Of a stretch of 64,000 nucleotides of DNA, positions 15,459 through 26,367 are shown in pieces. The position numbers and the translations under genes were made by a program. The notes under the pieces are model-generated. The model did no database searches. It was not told the DNA's origin and saw only the letters and a list, made by a program, of their open reading frames with translations. Location: assembly GCA_026392465.1 (NCBI GenBank), contig JAPLCA010000036.1, positions 1-64,000 on the forward strand, given 5' to 3'. The stretch comes from Propionibacteriales bacterium (lineage in GTDB: Bacteria > Actinomycetota > Actinomycetes > Propionibacteriales > Nocardioidaceae). The number at the start of each line of letters is the position of its first letter. The first letter of the stretch is position 1.

Positions 15459-16873
15459 CACGCGCGCACCTGCTCGAGGGTGCCGGCGAGGAACGCGGCC
15501 ACGGTCTGCCGGAGGGCGGCGGCGACCTCGGACGCCACGAACGGTCCGCCCGGGTTTGCGCGCACGCCCGCGGCGCCGTGCAGGAGGGCCGCGTACCGGC
15601 CCGCATCGAACGGGTCCAGCCCGCCAGCGAGCAGCGATGCCGCGAACCCGGCGAGGACGTCGCCCGAGCCCGCGGTGCCGAGCCACGGGGTGCCGGAGAG
15701 GTTGACGGCCGCGCGTCCGTCGGGGTGCACGACGACCGTGCGGGCACCCTTGAGCAGCACGGTCGCGTCCCAGCGCGCGGCGGCACGTCGGGCGTGCTCC
15801 AGGGGGTCGGCCTCCACGGTCTCGCGCTCGACGTCGAGCAGCCGCGCGAGCTCTCCGGCGTGCGGCGTCAGGAGCGCGGGCACGCCGACGGGTCGCGGCA
15901 GGTGCTCGAGCGCTCCGGCGTCGACGACGAGCGGTACCTCGTCGTCGAGGCAGGCGGCCAGCTGGTCGGCCACGTCGTCGCCCGCCCCGGGGCCGACGAC
16001 CCAGGCCTGCACCCGTCCGCGGCCGTGCACGACCTCCGGGGCGCGGTCGACCACCCGCGCCGCCAAGGTGTCGCTGCCGACGAAGCGCACCATGCCGGCG
16101 AGGCCCGACTGCGCGCCGGCGACGCACAGGTGGGCGGCGCCGGCGTAGGCGTCGGAGCCGGCGTCGACCCCGACCACGCCCCGCGCGTACTTGTGCGACG
16201 CGGCGCCGGGCACGTGCCGACGGAGGAGGTCGCCGTCGGTCGCCTCGAGCGACGTCACGGTCGGCGCGCCGAGGTGGGGGCCGAGGCCGATGTCGACGAG
16301 CGTCGGCGGCTCGCCGCCACCGGCGTCGGCGGCGGGGCCGACGAGCGAGCAGACCTTGAGGGTGCCGAACGTGACGGTGCGGTCGGCGCGGACGTGCCGA
16401 CCGGGCGTCGCCCCCGTGTCGACGGCCACGCCGGACGGGACGTCGACCGCGACCACGTGGGCGTCGGTGTCGTGGGTCCACGCGGCCCACTCCCCCGCGC
16501 GGCCCTCGAGACCGGGGCGCGCGCCGATGCCGAACAGCGCGTCCAGGCACCACCGCTGGTCGCCGGGAGCCGGTACGCGGCGCGCACCGGCCGCCTCGGC
16601 CGCGGCGAGTCCCTCGGCGTGGACGGCGTCGGGGTCGAGCAGCGCGAGGTCGACGTGGACGCCGCGCGCGAGCAGGTGGGTGGCGGCGAAGAGCGCGTCG
16701 CCGCCGTTGTTGCCGGGGCCGACCAGGACGAGGACCGTCTCGTCGGCCGGCACGACGTCGAGGGCGTCGGCGAGACCACGCGCCGCGCGCTGCATGAGCG
16801 CGTCCCAGCCGGTCTCGGCGGCGAGGCGCTCCTCGGCGGCACGGACCTGGGCGACGGTGTGGGCGTTCAGCAC
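15455..16873 (-). CDS. nnr: Bifunctional NAD(P)H-hydrate epimerase / ADP-dependent dehydratase
   Basis: 472 residues; repairs damaged NAD(P)HX. The N-terminal YjeF-type epimerase (about 1-210) has VLVGPGNNGGDALFAATHLL. The C-terminal dehydratase (about 225-470) has the ribokinase-like elements VVDAGALEHL, LLTPHAGELARLL, VLLKGARTVV, and NLSGTPWLGTAGSGDVLAGF with the catalytic Asp. GTG start; 4 nt downstream of the acpS stop and overlapping alr by 4 nt. Confidence 0.95.
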   Translation of the reverse strand: MLNAHTVAQVRAAEERLAAETGWDALMQRAARGLADALDVVPADETVLVLVGPGNNGGDALFAATHLLARGVHVDLALLDPDAVHAEGLAAAEAAGARRVPAPGDQRWCLDALFGIGARPGLEGRAGEWAAWTHDTDAHVVAVDVPSGVAVDTGATPGRHVRADRTVTFGTLKVCSLVGPAADAGGGEPPTLVDIGLGPHLGAPTVTSLEATDGDLLRRHVPGAASHKYARGVVGVDAGSDAYAGAAHLCVAGAQSGLAGMVRFVGSDTLAARVVDRAPEVVHGRGRVQAWVVGPGAGDDVADQLAACLDDEVPLVVDAGALEHLPRPVGVPALLTPHAGELARLLDVERETVEADPLEHARRAAARWDATVLLKGARTVVVHPDGRAAVNLSGTPWLGTAGSGDVLAGFAASLLAGGLDPFDAGRYAALLHGAAGVRANPGGPFVASEVAAALRQTVAAFLAGTLEQVRAW

Positions 16874-16877
16874 GGGG

Positions 16878-17237
16878 TCAAGCCTCCGCCACGACGAACG
16901 CCGTCGCCACCGACGTGTCGTGCGACAACGACACGTGCACCCGCTCGACGCCCACCGAGCGCAGGTGCGCTGCGGCCGCGTCGCTCAGGGCGAGCGCAGG
17001 AGCACCGTGCTCGTCGAGCACGACCTCGACGTCGTGCCACGACAGCCCCGTCGGCGCACGCAGCGCCTTCACGAACGCCTCCTTGGCGGCGAAGCGCGCC
17101 GCCAGGCGCTCGGGCGAGCCGACCGCGGCCTCGACGGGCGTGAACAGGCGCTCGCGCAGCCCGGCGGTGCGTTCCAGCGACCGCTCGAAGCGGGCGAGGT
17201 CGACGACGTCGACGCCCACGCCCCAGATGCCGGCCAC
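16878..17237 (-). CDS. acpS: Holo-[acyl-carrier-protein] synthase
   Basis: 119 residues; transfers 4'-phosphopantetheine from CoA to carrier proteins. Family motifs are GVDVVDLARFERSL (Mg-binding Asp) and RFAAKEAFVKAL (Glu/Lys). GTG start; 6 nt after glmS. It serves ACP; whether it also loads the T domain of the NRPS at 56.1-60.0 kb is unknown, as no Sfp-type transferase lies in the window. Confidence 0.95.
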   Translation of the reverse strand: MAGIWGVGVDVVDLARFERSLERTAGLRERLFTPVEAAVGSPERLAARFAAKEAFVKALRAPTGLSWHDVEVVLDEHGAPALALSDAAAAHLRSVGVERVHVSLSHDTSVATAFVVAEA

Positions 17238-17243
17238 GGAGGC

Positions 17244-19094
17244 CTACTCGACCGTGACGGACTTGGCGAGGTTCCGCGGCTGGTCGACGTCGTGGCCGAG
17301 CAGGCCCGCCAGCTCGCACGCGAAGATCTGCAGCGGCACCGTGGCGACCAGCGGCTGCAGCAGCGTCGGCACCTTCGGCAGCCGGATCAGGTGGTCGGCG
17401 TACGGCACGACGTCGTCGTCACCGTCCTCGGCGAGCACGATGGTGAGCGCGCCGCGGGCCCGGATCTCCTGGATGTTGCTGACGATCTTCTCCTGCAGCT
17501 GGTCGCGGGCCTTCGGCGGCACGACGACGAACACGGGGATGCCGTCCTCGATGAGCGCGATCGGACCGTGCTTCAGCTCGCCGGCCGCGAACCCCTCGGC
17601 ATGCAGGTACGCGAGCTCCTTGAGCTTCAGCGCACCCTCGAGCGCCACCGGGTAGCCGACGTGGCGGCCCAGGAACAGGACCGAACGGGTGTCGACGAGC
17701 TCGGCGGCGAGCTTGCGGACCTGCTCGCCCTCGTCGAGCATCCGCTGGATGCCGGCCGGCAGCTTCTCGAGCGCGGCCATGATGGCGTCGATCTCGTCGC
17801 CGTACTTCACGCCCCGCACCTGCGCGAGGTACAGGCCGAGGAGGTAGCAGGCGACGATCTGCGACAGGAAGCCCTTCGTCGACGCGACCGCCACCTCGGG
17901 CCCTGCGTGCGTGTAGATGACCGCGTCGGACTCGCGCGGGATCGTGGAGCCGTTGGTGTTGCAGATGCTCAGCACCCGCGCCCGCTGCTGACGGGCGTAG
18001 CGGATGGCCATGAGCGTGTCCATCGTCTCGCCCGACTGGCTGATCGCCACCACGAGCGTCGAGCGGTCGATGATCGGGTCGCGGTAGCGGAACTCCGACG
18101 CCAGCTCGACCTCGCACGGGATGCGCGTCCAGTGCTCGATCGCGTACTTGGCCACCAGGCCGGCGTACGAGGCCGTGCCGCAGGCGATGATGATGATCTT
18201 GTCGACGTCGCGCAGCTCGTCGTCGCTGAGCCGCATCTCGTCGAGCTGCAGCCGGCCGGACCGGCCGTAGCGGCCCAGCAGCGTCTCGGCGACGGCCTGC
18301 GGCTGCTCGTCGATCTCCTTGAGCATGAACCAGTCGTAGCCGCCCTTCTCGGCGGCCGACACGTCCCAGTCGACGTGGTAGCTGGTCGTCTCGGCGGGCG
18401 CGCCGTCGAAGTCGGTGACCGTCATCGAGTCGCGCGTGATGGCCACGACCTGGTCCTGCCCGAGCTCGACGGCCTCGCGCGTGAACTCGATGAACGCCGA
18501 CACGTCGGAGCCGAGGAAGTTCTCGCCGTCGCCCCGGCCCACCACGAGCGGGGAGTTGCGCCGCGCGCCGACCACGACGTCGGGCTGCCGCGCGTCGGTG
18601 AAGACGAGCGTGAACGCGCCCTCCAGGCGCTGGCAGACGGCGCGGACGGCGTCGTCGAGGGCCGGGGTGCGCTGCAGCTCGTCGGAGAGCAGGTGCACGA
18701 CCACCTCGGTGTCGGTCTCGGACAGCAGCTCGTGCCCGGCCGCCTCCAGCTCGGCGCGCAGCACCGCGAAGTTCTCGATGATGCCGTTGTGCACGACCGC
18801 CAGGCGGCCGTCCTCGCTCAGGTGCGGGTGCGCGTTGCGGTCGTTGGGCGCACCGTGCGTCGCCCACCGGGTGTGGCCGATGCCGGTGGTCGTCTCGGGC
18901 ATCGTGGTCTCGGCCAGGACGCCGTCGAGGTTGGCCAGCTTGCCGGCCTTCTTGGCCCACGCGATCCGACCCGTGGAGGGGTCGGGCAGGGCGACGCCAC
19001 CGGAGTCGTACCCGCGGTACTCGAGCCGTCGCAACCCGCCCATGACGACGTCGAGGGCGTTGCGGTGCCCGACGTATCCCACGATTCCGCACAT
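17244..19094 (-). CDS. glmS: Glucosamine-6-phosphate synthase
   Basis: 616 residues; makes glucosamine-6-P from fructose-6-P and glutamine, the first step to UDP-GlcNAc. The nucleophile is Cys2 (MCGIVGYVG) in the N-terminal glutaminase domain; two SIS domains follow ([18 protein letters not shown], ...), ending KSVTVE. It heads the glmS-acpS-nnr-alr run, is divergent from coaA, and its 5' side has a short palindrome. No glmS ribozyme is apparent in the 56-bp gap. Confidence 0.97.
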   Translation of the reverse strand: MCGIVGYVGHRNALDVVMGGLRRLEYRGYDSGGVALPDPSTGRIAWAKKAGKLANLDGVLAETTMPETTTGIGHTRWATHGAPNDRNAHPHLSEDGRLAVVHNGIIENFAVLRAELEAAGHELLSETDTEVVVHLLSDELQRTPALDDAVRAVCQRLEGAFTLVFTDARQPDVVVGARRNSPLVVGRGDGENFLGSDVSAFIEFTREAVELGQDQVVAITRDSMTVTDFDGAPAETTSYHVDWDVSAAEKGGYDWFMLKEIDEQPQAVAETLLGRYGRSGRLQLDEMRLSDDELRDVDKIIIIACGTASYAGLVAKYAIEHWTRIPCEVELASEFRYRDPIIDRSTLVVAISQSGETMDTLMAIRYARQQRARVLSICNTNGSTIPRESDAVIYTHAGPEVAVASTKGFLSQIVACYLLGLYLAQVRGVKYGDEIDAIMAALEKLPAGIQRMLDEGEQVRKLAAELVDTRSVLFLGRHVGYPVALEGALKLKELAYLHAEGFAAGELKHGPIALIEDGIPVFVVVPPKARDQLQEKIVSNIQEIRARGALTIVLAEDGDDDVVPYADHLIRLPKVPTLLQPLVATVPLQIFACELAGLLGHDVDQPRNLAKSVTVE

Positions 19095-19095
19095 G

Positions 19096-19117
19096 CGCTC
19101 CAGGGTACCCAGGAGCG
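19096..19117. promoter_or_regulatory. Palindrome in the glmS-coaA divergent gap
   Basis: CGCTCCAGGGTACCCAGGAG and two more bases form a 22-bp inverted repeat with only the two central-flanking A positions mismatched. It covers the glmS ribosome-binding region in a 56-bp divergent gap. It could be an operator or simply sequester the glmS start; the evidence is only the symmetry. Confidence 0.25.
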
Positions 19118-19150
19118 CCCGTGGGCCTCGGTACCGGCAGGATGGACGTC

Positions 19151-20092
19151 ATGGCCCGTGAGCTCTCGCCGTACGTCGAGATCGAGCGATCGGCGTGGGC
19201 CGACCTCGCCGACGACGTCCCCCAGCCCCTCAGCGAGGAGGACGTCCAACGTCTCAAGGGCCTCGGCGAGGAGCTCGACATCGACGAGGTGCGGCAGGTC
19301 TACCTGCCGCTGACCGAGCTGATCAGCCTGCGCGTGCGCGCCGCGACCCGCCTGTGGGAGGCCACCGAGGCGTTCCTGCGCGAGCCGCAGCCTCAGCGCA
19401 CGCCGTTCGTCATCGGGGTCGCGGGCTCGGTGGCCGTCGGCAAGTCGACCACGGCCCGCCTGCTCCGCGAGCTGCTGTCGACGTCGCCGGAGCACCCGAA
19501 CGTGCAGCTGGTGACCACCGACGGCTTCCTGTGGCCGAACGCGGAGCTGGAACGTCGCGGCATCCTGCAGCGCAAGGGCTTCCCGGAGTCCTACGACCGC
19601 AAGGCGCTGCTGCGGTTCGTCATCGACGTCAAGTCCGGCGTCGAGCAGGTGACGGCCCCCGTCTACTCCCACCTCACCTACGACCGCACCGAGGAGACGG
19701 TGGTCGTCGAGCGGCCCGACATCGTCATCGTCGAGGGTCTCAACGTGCTCGCGCCCGCGAAGGACCGCGGCGACGGCTCCCCCGGCCTGTCCGTCAGCGA
19801 CTACTTCGACTTCTCCATCTACGTCGACGCGTCCAGCAAGGACATCCGTCGCTGGTACGTCGACCGGTTCCTCGCCCTGCGCCGCACCGCCTTCGCGGAC
19901 CCCGCCTCCTACTTCCACCGCTACAGCAGCCTCACCGACGACGAGGCCGTCGCCCGCGCCGAGGAGCTGTGGGACACCATCAACTGGCCCAACCTGCGTG
20001 AGAACATCCAGTCCACCCGCGGCCGCGCCGACCTCGTCCTGCGCAAGGGCAGCGACCACTCCGTCAAGTGGGTGCGGTTCCGCAAGATGTGA
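19151..20092 (+). CDS. coaA: Type I pantothenate kinase
   Basis: 313 residues; phosphorylates pantothenate, the first committed step of CoA synthesis. The P-loop is [17 protein letters not shown] (about 89-105); further blocks are [31 protein letters not shown] and [10 protein letters not shown] chose ATG 19151 ([10 protein letters not shown]) because AGGATGG lies 7 nt upstream and the length then matches E. coli CoaA (316). It stands alone on the plus strand, divergent from glmS, with repeat copy B directly after its stop. Confidence 0.95.
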   Translation: MARELSPYVEIERSAWADLADDVPQPLSEEDVQRLKGLGEELDIDEVRQVYLPLTELISLRVRAATRLWEATEAFLREPQPQRTPFVIGVAGSVAVGKSTTARLLRELLSTSPEHPNVQLVTTDGFLWPNAELERRGILQRKGFPESYDRKALLRFVIDVKSGVEQVTAPVYSHLTYDRTEETVVVERPDIVIVEGLNVLAPAKDRGDGSPGLSVSDYFDFSIYVDASSKDIRRWYVDRFLALRRTAFADPASYFHRYSSLTDDEAVARAEELWDTINWPNLRENIQSTRGRADLVLRKGSDHSVKWVRFRKM

Positions 20093-20104
20093 GGTCGCGT
20101 CGGT

Positions 20105-20200
20105 GTGGGGCTACGCTGCTGCGGCTTCTCAGTCGGGTGGGGCTGCGCTGGCGCGGCTTCTCTCTCGGGTGGGGCTGCGCTGCCGCGGCTTTGACTCGTC
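20105..20200. repeat. 32-bp tandem repeat, left arm of copy B
   Basis: GTGGGGCT recurs at 20105, 20137 and 20169 (32-bp period), each followed by a variant of GCGCTGGCGCGGCTTCTC. Copy A has a degenerate version at about 11620-11715. The array is complementary to the right-arm array of copy B. Confidence 0.8.
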
Positions 20201-20657
20201 CTGCGCTCCGAAAGGGCCTCGACCGGGCGGCTGGGCGGGGGTCGGCTTCGGGTCTCGGGCTCTGGCTCGCGCTGTGGGACGCAAGATGCTGCGTTCGTGT
20301 GTGGAATGGTCAAAGATGCTGCGTTTGCTACGGGATCCCGTCGTGAACGCAGAAGCGTTCGACCTGGCTCGCGCGAATGCAGAATCTTGAGCGCCGTTTG
20401 CGTTGGGGTGACGAAAGATTCTTCCTTCTCGTGGACCGTTCCACGAGAAGGAAGAATCCTTCACACGTCTGGCCCCGTCAGCGGTGGATCTGCCACCTGA
20501 ACAGCGCTCAGAAGGTGGCAGATCCACCGCCGGACCGCGCAAACGCAGAATCTTGCGTACAACGCGGGCCACGGCCCGAGAACCGGAGCCGGCTCACGCC
20601 CAGCCGCCCGGTCGAGGCCCTTTCGGAGACCACCTCCACGAGAAGCCGCGCCCGCGC

Positions 20658-20778
20658 AGCCCCACCCGACCACGAAGCCGCGCCAGCGCAGCCCCACCCG
20701 ACCGAGGAGCCGCGCCGACGCAGCCCCACCCCAAGGAGAAGCCACACCGACGCACCCCCACCCGACCGCGGCGCCCCC
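20658..20778. repeat. 32-bp tandem repeat, right arm of copy B
   Basis: AGCCCCAC (last copy ACCCCCAC) recurs at 20658, 20690, 20722 and 20754, an exact 32-bp period, with CCGACCACGAAGCCGCGCCA-like fill. It is the inverted counterpart of the left-arm array, so the whole element is one long imperfect palindrome. It ends at the stop codon of the GNAT gene. Confidence 0.8.
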
Positions 20779-21744
20779 TCACCGCCCCAGCGGCTTCACG
20801 AGCTCAGCGGCCCACGCCACGTGGTGGTAGCCGAGGGCCTCGTTGACGGCGATCATCGGTGCGTTGGAGGCGGCGTTCCAGGTGGTCACGCGGGTGCGGC
20901 CGGAGAGGAGATCGGCGGCCTCGTCGAGGGCGGCGGTCTTCATGGCCAGGCCGAGGCCGTGACCGCGGTGGGCTCGGAGGACGAGCGTGTCCCACTGGTA
21001 GGCGGTGTCGCCGTGGTCGGGCACCACGAGCTGCGTGTGGCCGGCGAGGGTGCCGTCGGGCGCGACGGCCGCGACCGTCTGCCCGACCCGGCCCTGCTCG
21101 GCCCACCGGGCCTCCTCGTGACGCACCCGCTCCGCGTCGAAGTGCTCCGGCTCCAGCCCCACCTCCCCCGACGGCGCCTCCGCGAGGATCAGCGCCCGGA
21201 GGACGGCGTACTGGTCGAGCCACTCGTCGGGGCAGCGACGCCAGGCCACCGCCGTGTACCCGTCGCGCCACACCGGCGGTGCGACCTCGGCGGGCAGCGG
21301 GAGCGAGCGGATCGCGTCGAGCAGGTCGACGGCGTACCCGTGCGTCTCCGCGAACGCCGAGCCTGCGCTCGCGGAGTCCTCCACAGCCCACGCCGCCTCC
21401 GCGAAGGCGTTCTCCCGTCCGCGCTCCGCCGCCAGCCTCTCGACCTCCCGGAGCAGCAGGCTCCCGTAGCCGCGTCGACGCTGCTCGGGCACGACGAAGA
21501 CGTGCAGGTAGGCGAGCGTCCGGTTGTCCTGCTGCGGGAACGACACCCACGCTCCCCCGACGACCTCTCCGTCGACCTCCCCCGCCACGACGACGTGCTC
21601 GGCGTACGCGTCGCTGGTCAGGTTGGTGCGCTTCTCGGCGAACCCCCACGGCTCGTCGAAGCGCTCCGTGTGGGCGCGCGCGTAGACCGTGTGGAAGGCC
21701 GCGTAGGCGACGTCGTCCGTCAGGTCGATCTCGGCGAGCTGCAT
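20779..21744 (-). CDS. Two-domain GNAT acetyltransferase
   Basis: 321 residues with two GNAT folds. The first (about 1-150) has LAYLHVFVVPEQRRRGYGSLLLREVE as its acetyl-CoA loop. The second (about 165-321) has YQWDTLVLRAHRGHGLGLAMKTAAL and ends NAPMIAVNEALGYHHV. Tandem GNAT proteins of this kind are common in actinomycetes and include mycothiol synthase-like and unassigned enzymes; the substrate is unknown here. ATG start. It lies downstream of glmM on the same strand, 35 nt away from it at its 5' end. Confidence 0.88.
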   Translation of the reverse strand: MQLAEIDLTDDVAYAAFHTVYARAHTERFDEPWGFAEKRTNLTSDAYAEHVVVAGEVDGEVVGGAWVSFPQQDNRTLAYLHVFVVPEQRRRGYGSLLLREVERLAAERGRENAFAEAAWAVEDSASAGSAFAETHGYAVDLLDAIRSLPLPAEVAPPVWRDGYTAVAWRRCPDEWLDQYAVLRALILAEAPSGEVGLEPEHFDAERVRHEEARWAEQGRVGQTVAAVAPDGTLAGHTQLVVPDHGDTAYQWDTLVLRAHRGHGLGLAMKTAALDEAADLLSGRTRVTTWNAASNAPMIAVNEALGYHHVAWAAELVKPLGR

Positions 21745-21779
21745 GGCGACACCGTAGCGAGATCGACTCGGTCGGTCCC

Positions 21780-23123
21780 TCAGCCCAGCGTGCGGCGCAC
21801 GACGCCGGCGAGGTGCTCGGCCACCGACGTGGCCTCCTCGAGCGTCGGCGCCTCCACCATGACGCGCACGAGCGGCTCGGTGCCGGAGGGGCGGAGCAGG
21901 ATCCGGCCGCGGCCCTCGAGGGCGCCGTTCGCGGCCACGAGCTCGCCCTGCAGCACCGGGTCCGCGTCGACCCGGCTCTTGTCGACGTCGGGCACGTTGA
22001 CGAGCACCTGCGGCAGCCGTCGCATGACGGAGCCGAGGTCGGCCAGCGTCCGGCCGGTCTCGCTCATCCGGGCCGCGAGGTGCAGGGCCGTGAGCACCCC
22101 GTCGCCGGTGGTGGCGTGGTCGGCCATGATCACGTGGCCCGACTGCTCGCCACCCAGCGTGAACCCGCCCGCGCGCATCGCCTCGAGCACGTAGCGGTCG
22201 CCCACCGCGGTCTGCAGCACCGTGACCCCGGCGGCCTCCATGGCCTGCACGAACCCGAGGTTGCTCATCACCGTCGCGACGACGGTGTCGGCGTGCAGCA
22301 GCCCGCGCTCGAGCCGCGCGAGGGCGAGCACGGCGAGGATCTGGTCGCCGTCGACCACCTGCCCGGCCGCGTCGACCGCGAGACAGCGGTCGGCGTCGCC
22401 GTCGAAGGCGAACCCGGCGTCGGCGCCGTGACGCACCACAGCCGCCTGCAGGTCCTCGAGGTGGGTCGAGCCGCACGCCTCGTTGATGTTCAGGCCATCG
22501 GGCTCGTCGTGGATCGCGACCACCTCGGCACCCAGGCGTCGGAACGCCGCCGGTCCCACGTGGTAGGCCGCGCCGTTCGCGCAGTCGAGCACGACCTTCA
22601 GCCCAGTGAGCCGGCCCGGGACGGTGCCGACGAGGTGCTTGACGTAGGCGTCGACGCCCACGTGGCTGTCGCCGACGCGACCGACGCCGACGCCGGTCGG
22701 CCGGTCCCACGGCTCACGCAGCCGCTGCTCGATGGCCACCTCGACGGCGTCGTCGAGCTTGTGTCCGCCGCGCGCGAGGAACTTGATGCCGTTGTCGGGC
22801 ATCGCGTTGTGGCTGGCGGAGATCATGACGCCCATGTCGGCGTCGAGCTCAGCAGTCAGGTACGCCGCGCCGGGCGTCGGGACGACGCCGAGCAGGTGGA
22901 CGTCGACCCCGGCCGACGCCAGGCCGGCGACGATCGCGGCCTCGAGGAACTCCCCCGAGGCGCGCGGGTCGCGGGCGACGACGGCCGTGGGCCGGCTGTC
23001 GGCGAACGCACCGGCCTCGCCCAGCACGTGGGCAGCAGCGACCGACAGGTCGAGCGCGAGCTCGGCCGTGAGGTCGCGGTTGGCGAGGCCGCGTACGCCG
23101 TCGGTGCCGAAGATCCGGCCCAA
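21780..23123 (-). CDS. glmM: Phosphoglucosamine mutase
   Basis: 447 residues; converts glucosamine-6-P to glucosamine-1-P for UDP-GlcNAc. The active-site phosphoserine is Ser104 in ISASHN; the metal loop is FDGDADR; GGEQSGH and the C-terminal phosphate loop [12 protein letters not shown] complete the family set. It lies 5 nt after rpsI, in the conserved rplM-rpsI-glmM order. Confidence 0.97.
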   Translation of the reverse strand: MGRIFGTDGVRGLANRDLTAELALDLSVAAAHVLGEAGAFADSRPTAVVARDPRASGEFLEAAIVAGLASAGVDVHLLGVVPTPGAAYLTAELDADMGVMISASHNAMPDNGIKFLARGGHKLDDAVEVAIEQRLREPWDRPTGVGVGRVGDSHVGVDAYVKHLVGTVPGRLTGLKVVLDCANGAAYHVGPAAFRRLGAEVVAIHDEPDGLNINEACGSTHLEDLQAAVVRHGADAGFAFDGDADRCLAVDAAGQVVDGDQILAVLALARLERGLLHADTVVATVMSNLGFVQAMEAAGVTVLQTAVGDRYVLEAMRAGGFTLGGEQSGHVIMADHATTGDGVLTALHLAARMSETGRTLADLGSVMRRLPQVLVNVPDVDKSRVDADPVLQGELVAANGALEGRGRILLRPSGTEPLVRVMVEAPTLEEATSVAEHLAGVVRRTLG

Positions 23124-23128
23124 CGGAG

Positions 23129-23647
23129 TCAGCGCTTGCTGTACTGAGGAGCCTTACGGGCCTTCTTGAGGCCGGCCTTCTTGCGCTCCTTGATGCGGGC
23201 GTCGCGGGTCAGCAGTCCGGCCTTCTTGAGGATCGGACGGTTGACCTCCTCGTCGACGCCGTTCAGGGCACGGGCGACGCCGAGGCGCAGCGCGCCGGCC
23301 TGGCCGGTCATGCCACCGCCGGTGACACGGGCCACGACGTCGAAGCTGCCCTCGAGGCCGGTGGCCGCCAGGGCCTCCTTGGCGATCTGCTGGTGCAGCT
23401 TGTTCGGGAGGAACTCCTCGAGCGGCTTGCCGTTGACGGTCCACACGCCCGTGCCGGGCACGATGCGCACGCGGGCGACGGCCTCCTTGCGACGGCCGGT
23501 GGCCGCGCCGGGGGCGATGACCGAGTTGCTGGTCGCGATCTCCGAGGAGGGCGAGGTCTCGGTGGTGTAGACGCCGTCGGTGCTGGTGGGGACGTCGGTC
23601 TCGGTGGTGTCGGCCACGGTGCTCGTCTCTTCTGCTCGGGTGCTCAC
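23129..23647 (-). CDS. rpsI: 30S ribosomal protein uS9
   Basis: 172 residues. The C-terminal 125 residues are canonical uS9 ([38 protein letters not shown]; ending [12 protein letters not shown], the tail that reaches the P-site tRNA). The first 45 residues are a Thr/Ser/Glu-rich, probably disordered extension, common in actinobacteria. The ATG overlaps the rplM stop by 4 nt. Confidence 0.96.
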   Translation of the reverse strand: MSTRAEETSTVADTTETDVPTSTDGVYTTETSPSSEIATSNSVIAPGAATGRRKEAVARVRIVPGTGVWTVNGKPLEEFLPNKLHQQIAKEALAATGLEGSFDVVARVTGGGMTGQAGALRLGVARALNGVDEEVNRPILKKAGLLTRDARIKERKKAGLKKARKAPQYSKR

Positions 23648-24087
23648 TGGGAGATCTGCTTGATCTCGTACGGCTGGGGCTGCTGCGCGGAGTGCGGGTG
23701 CTCCGGGCCGGCGTAGACCTTCAGCTTCTTGATGATCTGACGTCCGAGGCGGTTCTTCGGCAGCATGCCGGCCACGGACTTCTCGACGGCCTTGCGGGCG
23801 TCCTTGTCGAGGAGGTCGCCGTAGGCGATCGTCTTCAGGCCGCCCGGGTAGCCGCTGTGGCGGTAGACGTCCTTGTCGGTGCGCTTGTTGCCCGTCAGCG
23901 CGACCTTGTCGGCGTTGATGATGACGACGAAGTCACCACCGTCGACGTGCGGCGCGAACGTCGCCTTGTGCTTGCCGCGCAGCAGGTGCGCGGCCGAGAC
24001 GGCGAGACGCCCGAGGACGACGTCCTGGGCATCGATGACGTGCCACTGACGGCTGATGTCAGCAGGCTTCGGGCTGTACGTGGGCAC
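23644..24087 (-). CDS. rplM: 50S ribosomal protein uL13
   Basis: 147 residues, full length: [52 protein letters not shown] and [14 protein letters not shown] start with GAGAAGG upstream. First gene of the rplM-rpsI-glmM operon, with a good promoter about 145 bp upstream. Confidence 0.97.
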   Translation of the reverse strand: MPTYSPKPADISRQWHVIDAQDVVLGRLAVSAAHLLRGKHKATFAPHVDGGDFVVIINADKVALTGNKRTDKDVYRHSGYPGGLKTIAYGDLLDKDARKAVEKSVAGMLPKNRLGRQIIKKLKVYAGPEHPHSAQQPQPYEIKQISQ

Positions 24088-24229
24088 GGCGTGACCTTCT
24101 CGTTGTCGTTCTTGGCGTCGGTGTCGTTGCGCGGTCCCGTGCCGCGAGGTGGCGGCGGGGGACGTGGTTTCCGGCGTCGGCGCCGGACCGCCGGAGGGCG
24201 ATCGCGCACGCAGGGCACAACGACGTCCA

Positions 24230-24259
24230 AGAGTAACCGGCCCGCCCCAGCCGGGTCAA
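24230..24259 (-). promoter_or_regulatory. Promoter for rplM-rpsI
   Basis: On the minus strand TTGACC (24259-24254) is followed after 18 nt by TACTCT (24235-24230), a good match to the actinobacterial housekeeping pattern TTGAC / TAnnnT. It lies 143 bp before the rplM GTG in the 318-bp divergent gap with gltA; the rest of that gap shows no gene. A gltA promoter is less clear: TAGGTT near 24341 may be its -10 box. Confidence 0.55.
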
Positions 24260-24405
24260 AACGGGGTGCCGGGCACGACGTCGGGCGTCGCCGCGGGGTC
24301 CGGTCCCCGAGACCCAGCCTCGCGTACCGTGGGAGGCCGCACTAGGTTGGAAGTGAGTCCGGGACCACATCAACGACCCGTACAGCACGTCACAGGAGAC
24401 CCATC

Positions 24406-25698
<1,293 letters not shown>

Positions 25699-25714
25699 CC
25701 CCTGCGCCGCGCGA

Positions 25715-25753
25715 CGGCCCTCTGTCCTGGTTCCAGGGACAGGGGGCCGTTTT
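25715..25753 (+). terminator. Intrinsic terminator of gltA
   Basis: CGGCCCTCTGTCCTGG (25715-25730) pairs with CCAGGGACAGGGGGCCG (25733-25749), with one small bulge, and is followed by TTTT. It starts 17 nt after the gltA stop. Confidence 0.85.
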
Positions 25754-25869
25754 GGCGCTATGTTGCAGGACGAAAGACCTTTCCGGTGTGGGAGCGCCGG
25801 AGGGGAGGGAGCTTTCACGCCGGCTCTGCACACGGCAGAACCGACGGTCACGACTGAGGGAGCATCGTG

Positions 25870-26367
25870 ATGGTCGGACGACGACACCGACGCGTCCAGG
25901 GACGCACCACGCACCAGCGTCGCCGCGAGGACGGCGCGGCAGCGGTCGAGTTCGCGCTCGTGCTGCCGATCTTCGTGGCGCTGCTGTTCGGCATCATCAG
26001 CTACGGCTGGATGCTGAGCTACCGCCAGGGGATCAGCCAAGCCGCGGCCGAGGGGGCTCGCGTCCTCGCCGTGGCCCCGAGCGGCTCGACGACGTCGCTG
26101 TCCGACGCCCGCGCGGCCGTCAACCGGTCGCTCGGGTCCTACGGCGTCACCTGCACGTCCGCGGGCACGCTCACGCGGGGCTCCGAGGTGGTGGGCACCT
26201 GCGTGATCACGCCCTCGATGACGTGCGCGGGCTCGACCGCGAAGTGCGCGAAGGTCGCGATCTCGCACCTCTACCGCGACCACCCCCTGCTGCCGTCGTT
26301 CCCCGGTCTCGGGCTCGTCCTGCCGTCCACGGTCTCCTACGAGACGACGGCGGAGATCAGCTCGTGA
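25870..26367 (+). CDS. TadE-like pilus assembly protein
   Basis: 165 residues. After a basic N-terminus, RREDGAAAVEFALVLPIFVALLFGIISYGWML (about 19-50) is the TadE signature: Glu followed by a hydrophobic helix, as in pseudopilins. The rest is a secreted domain with four Cys residues near residues 96-125 that could form disulfides. ATG 25870 follows GAGGGAG at the right distance; GTG 25867 is also possible. It overlaps the next gene by 4 nt. No tad ATPase or platform gene lies in the window, so secretion machinery must be elsewhere. Confidence 0.82.
   Translation: MVGRRHRRVQGRTTHQRRREDGAAAVEFALVLPIFVALLFGIISYGWMLSYRQGISQAAAEGARVLAVAPSGSTTSLSDARAAVNRSLGSYGVTCTSAGTLTRGSEVVGTCVITPSMTCAGSTAKCAKVAISHLYRDHPLLPSFPGLGLVLPSTVSYETTAEISS

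Larger units (their letters stand above)
20105..20778. repeat. Large multi-hairpin intergenic repeat, copy B
   Basis: Fills the 686-bp gap between coaA and a convergent GNAT gene. A perfect 32-bp inverted repeat (20206-20237 / 20597-20628) brackets the core. Inside are an imperfect version of the 34-bp palindrome (20319-20352), a perfect 19-bp stem with a CCGT loop (20417-20435 / 20440-20458) and an 18-bp stem (20481-20498 / 20513-20530) identical to copy A including its 14-nt loop. Outside the arms lie inverted 32-bp tandem arrays. The two copies lie in the same orientation about 8.5 kb apart. No plausible gene is visible within. Confidence 0.85.

Noticed and set aside
19095..19150. glmS ribozyme or riboswitch upstream of glmS
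   Set aside because: The gap is only 56 bp, with just a short palindrome, far too small for the glmS ribozyme.
16191..19313. A 1,040-residue plus-strand open frame
   Set aside because: It is antisense to nnr, acpS and glmS, which are clear genes; its Arg/Val/Asp-rich product is typical of GC-rich shadow frames.
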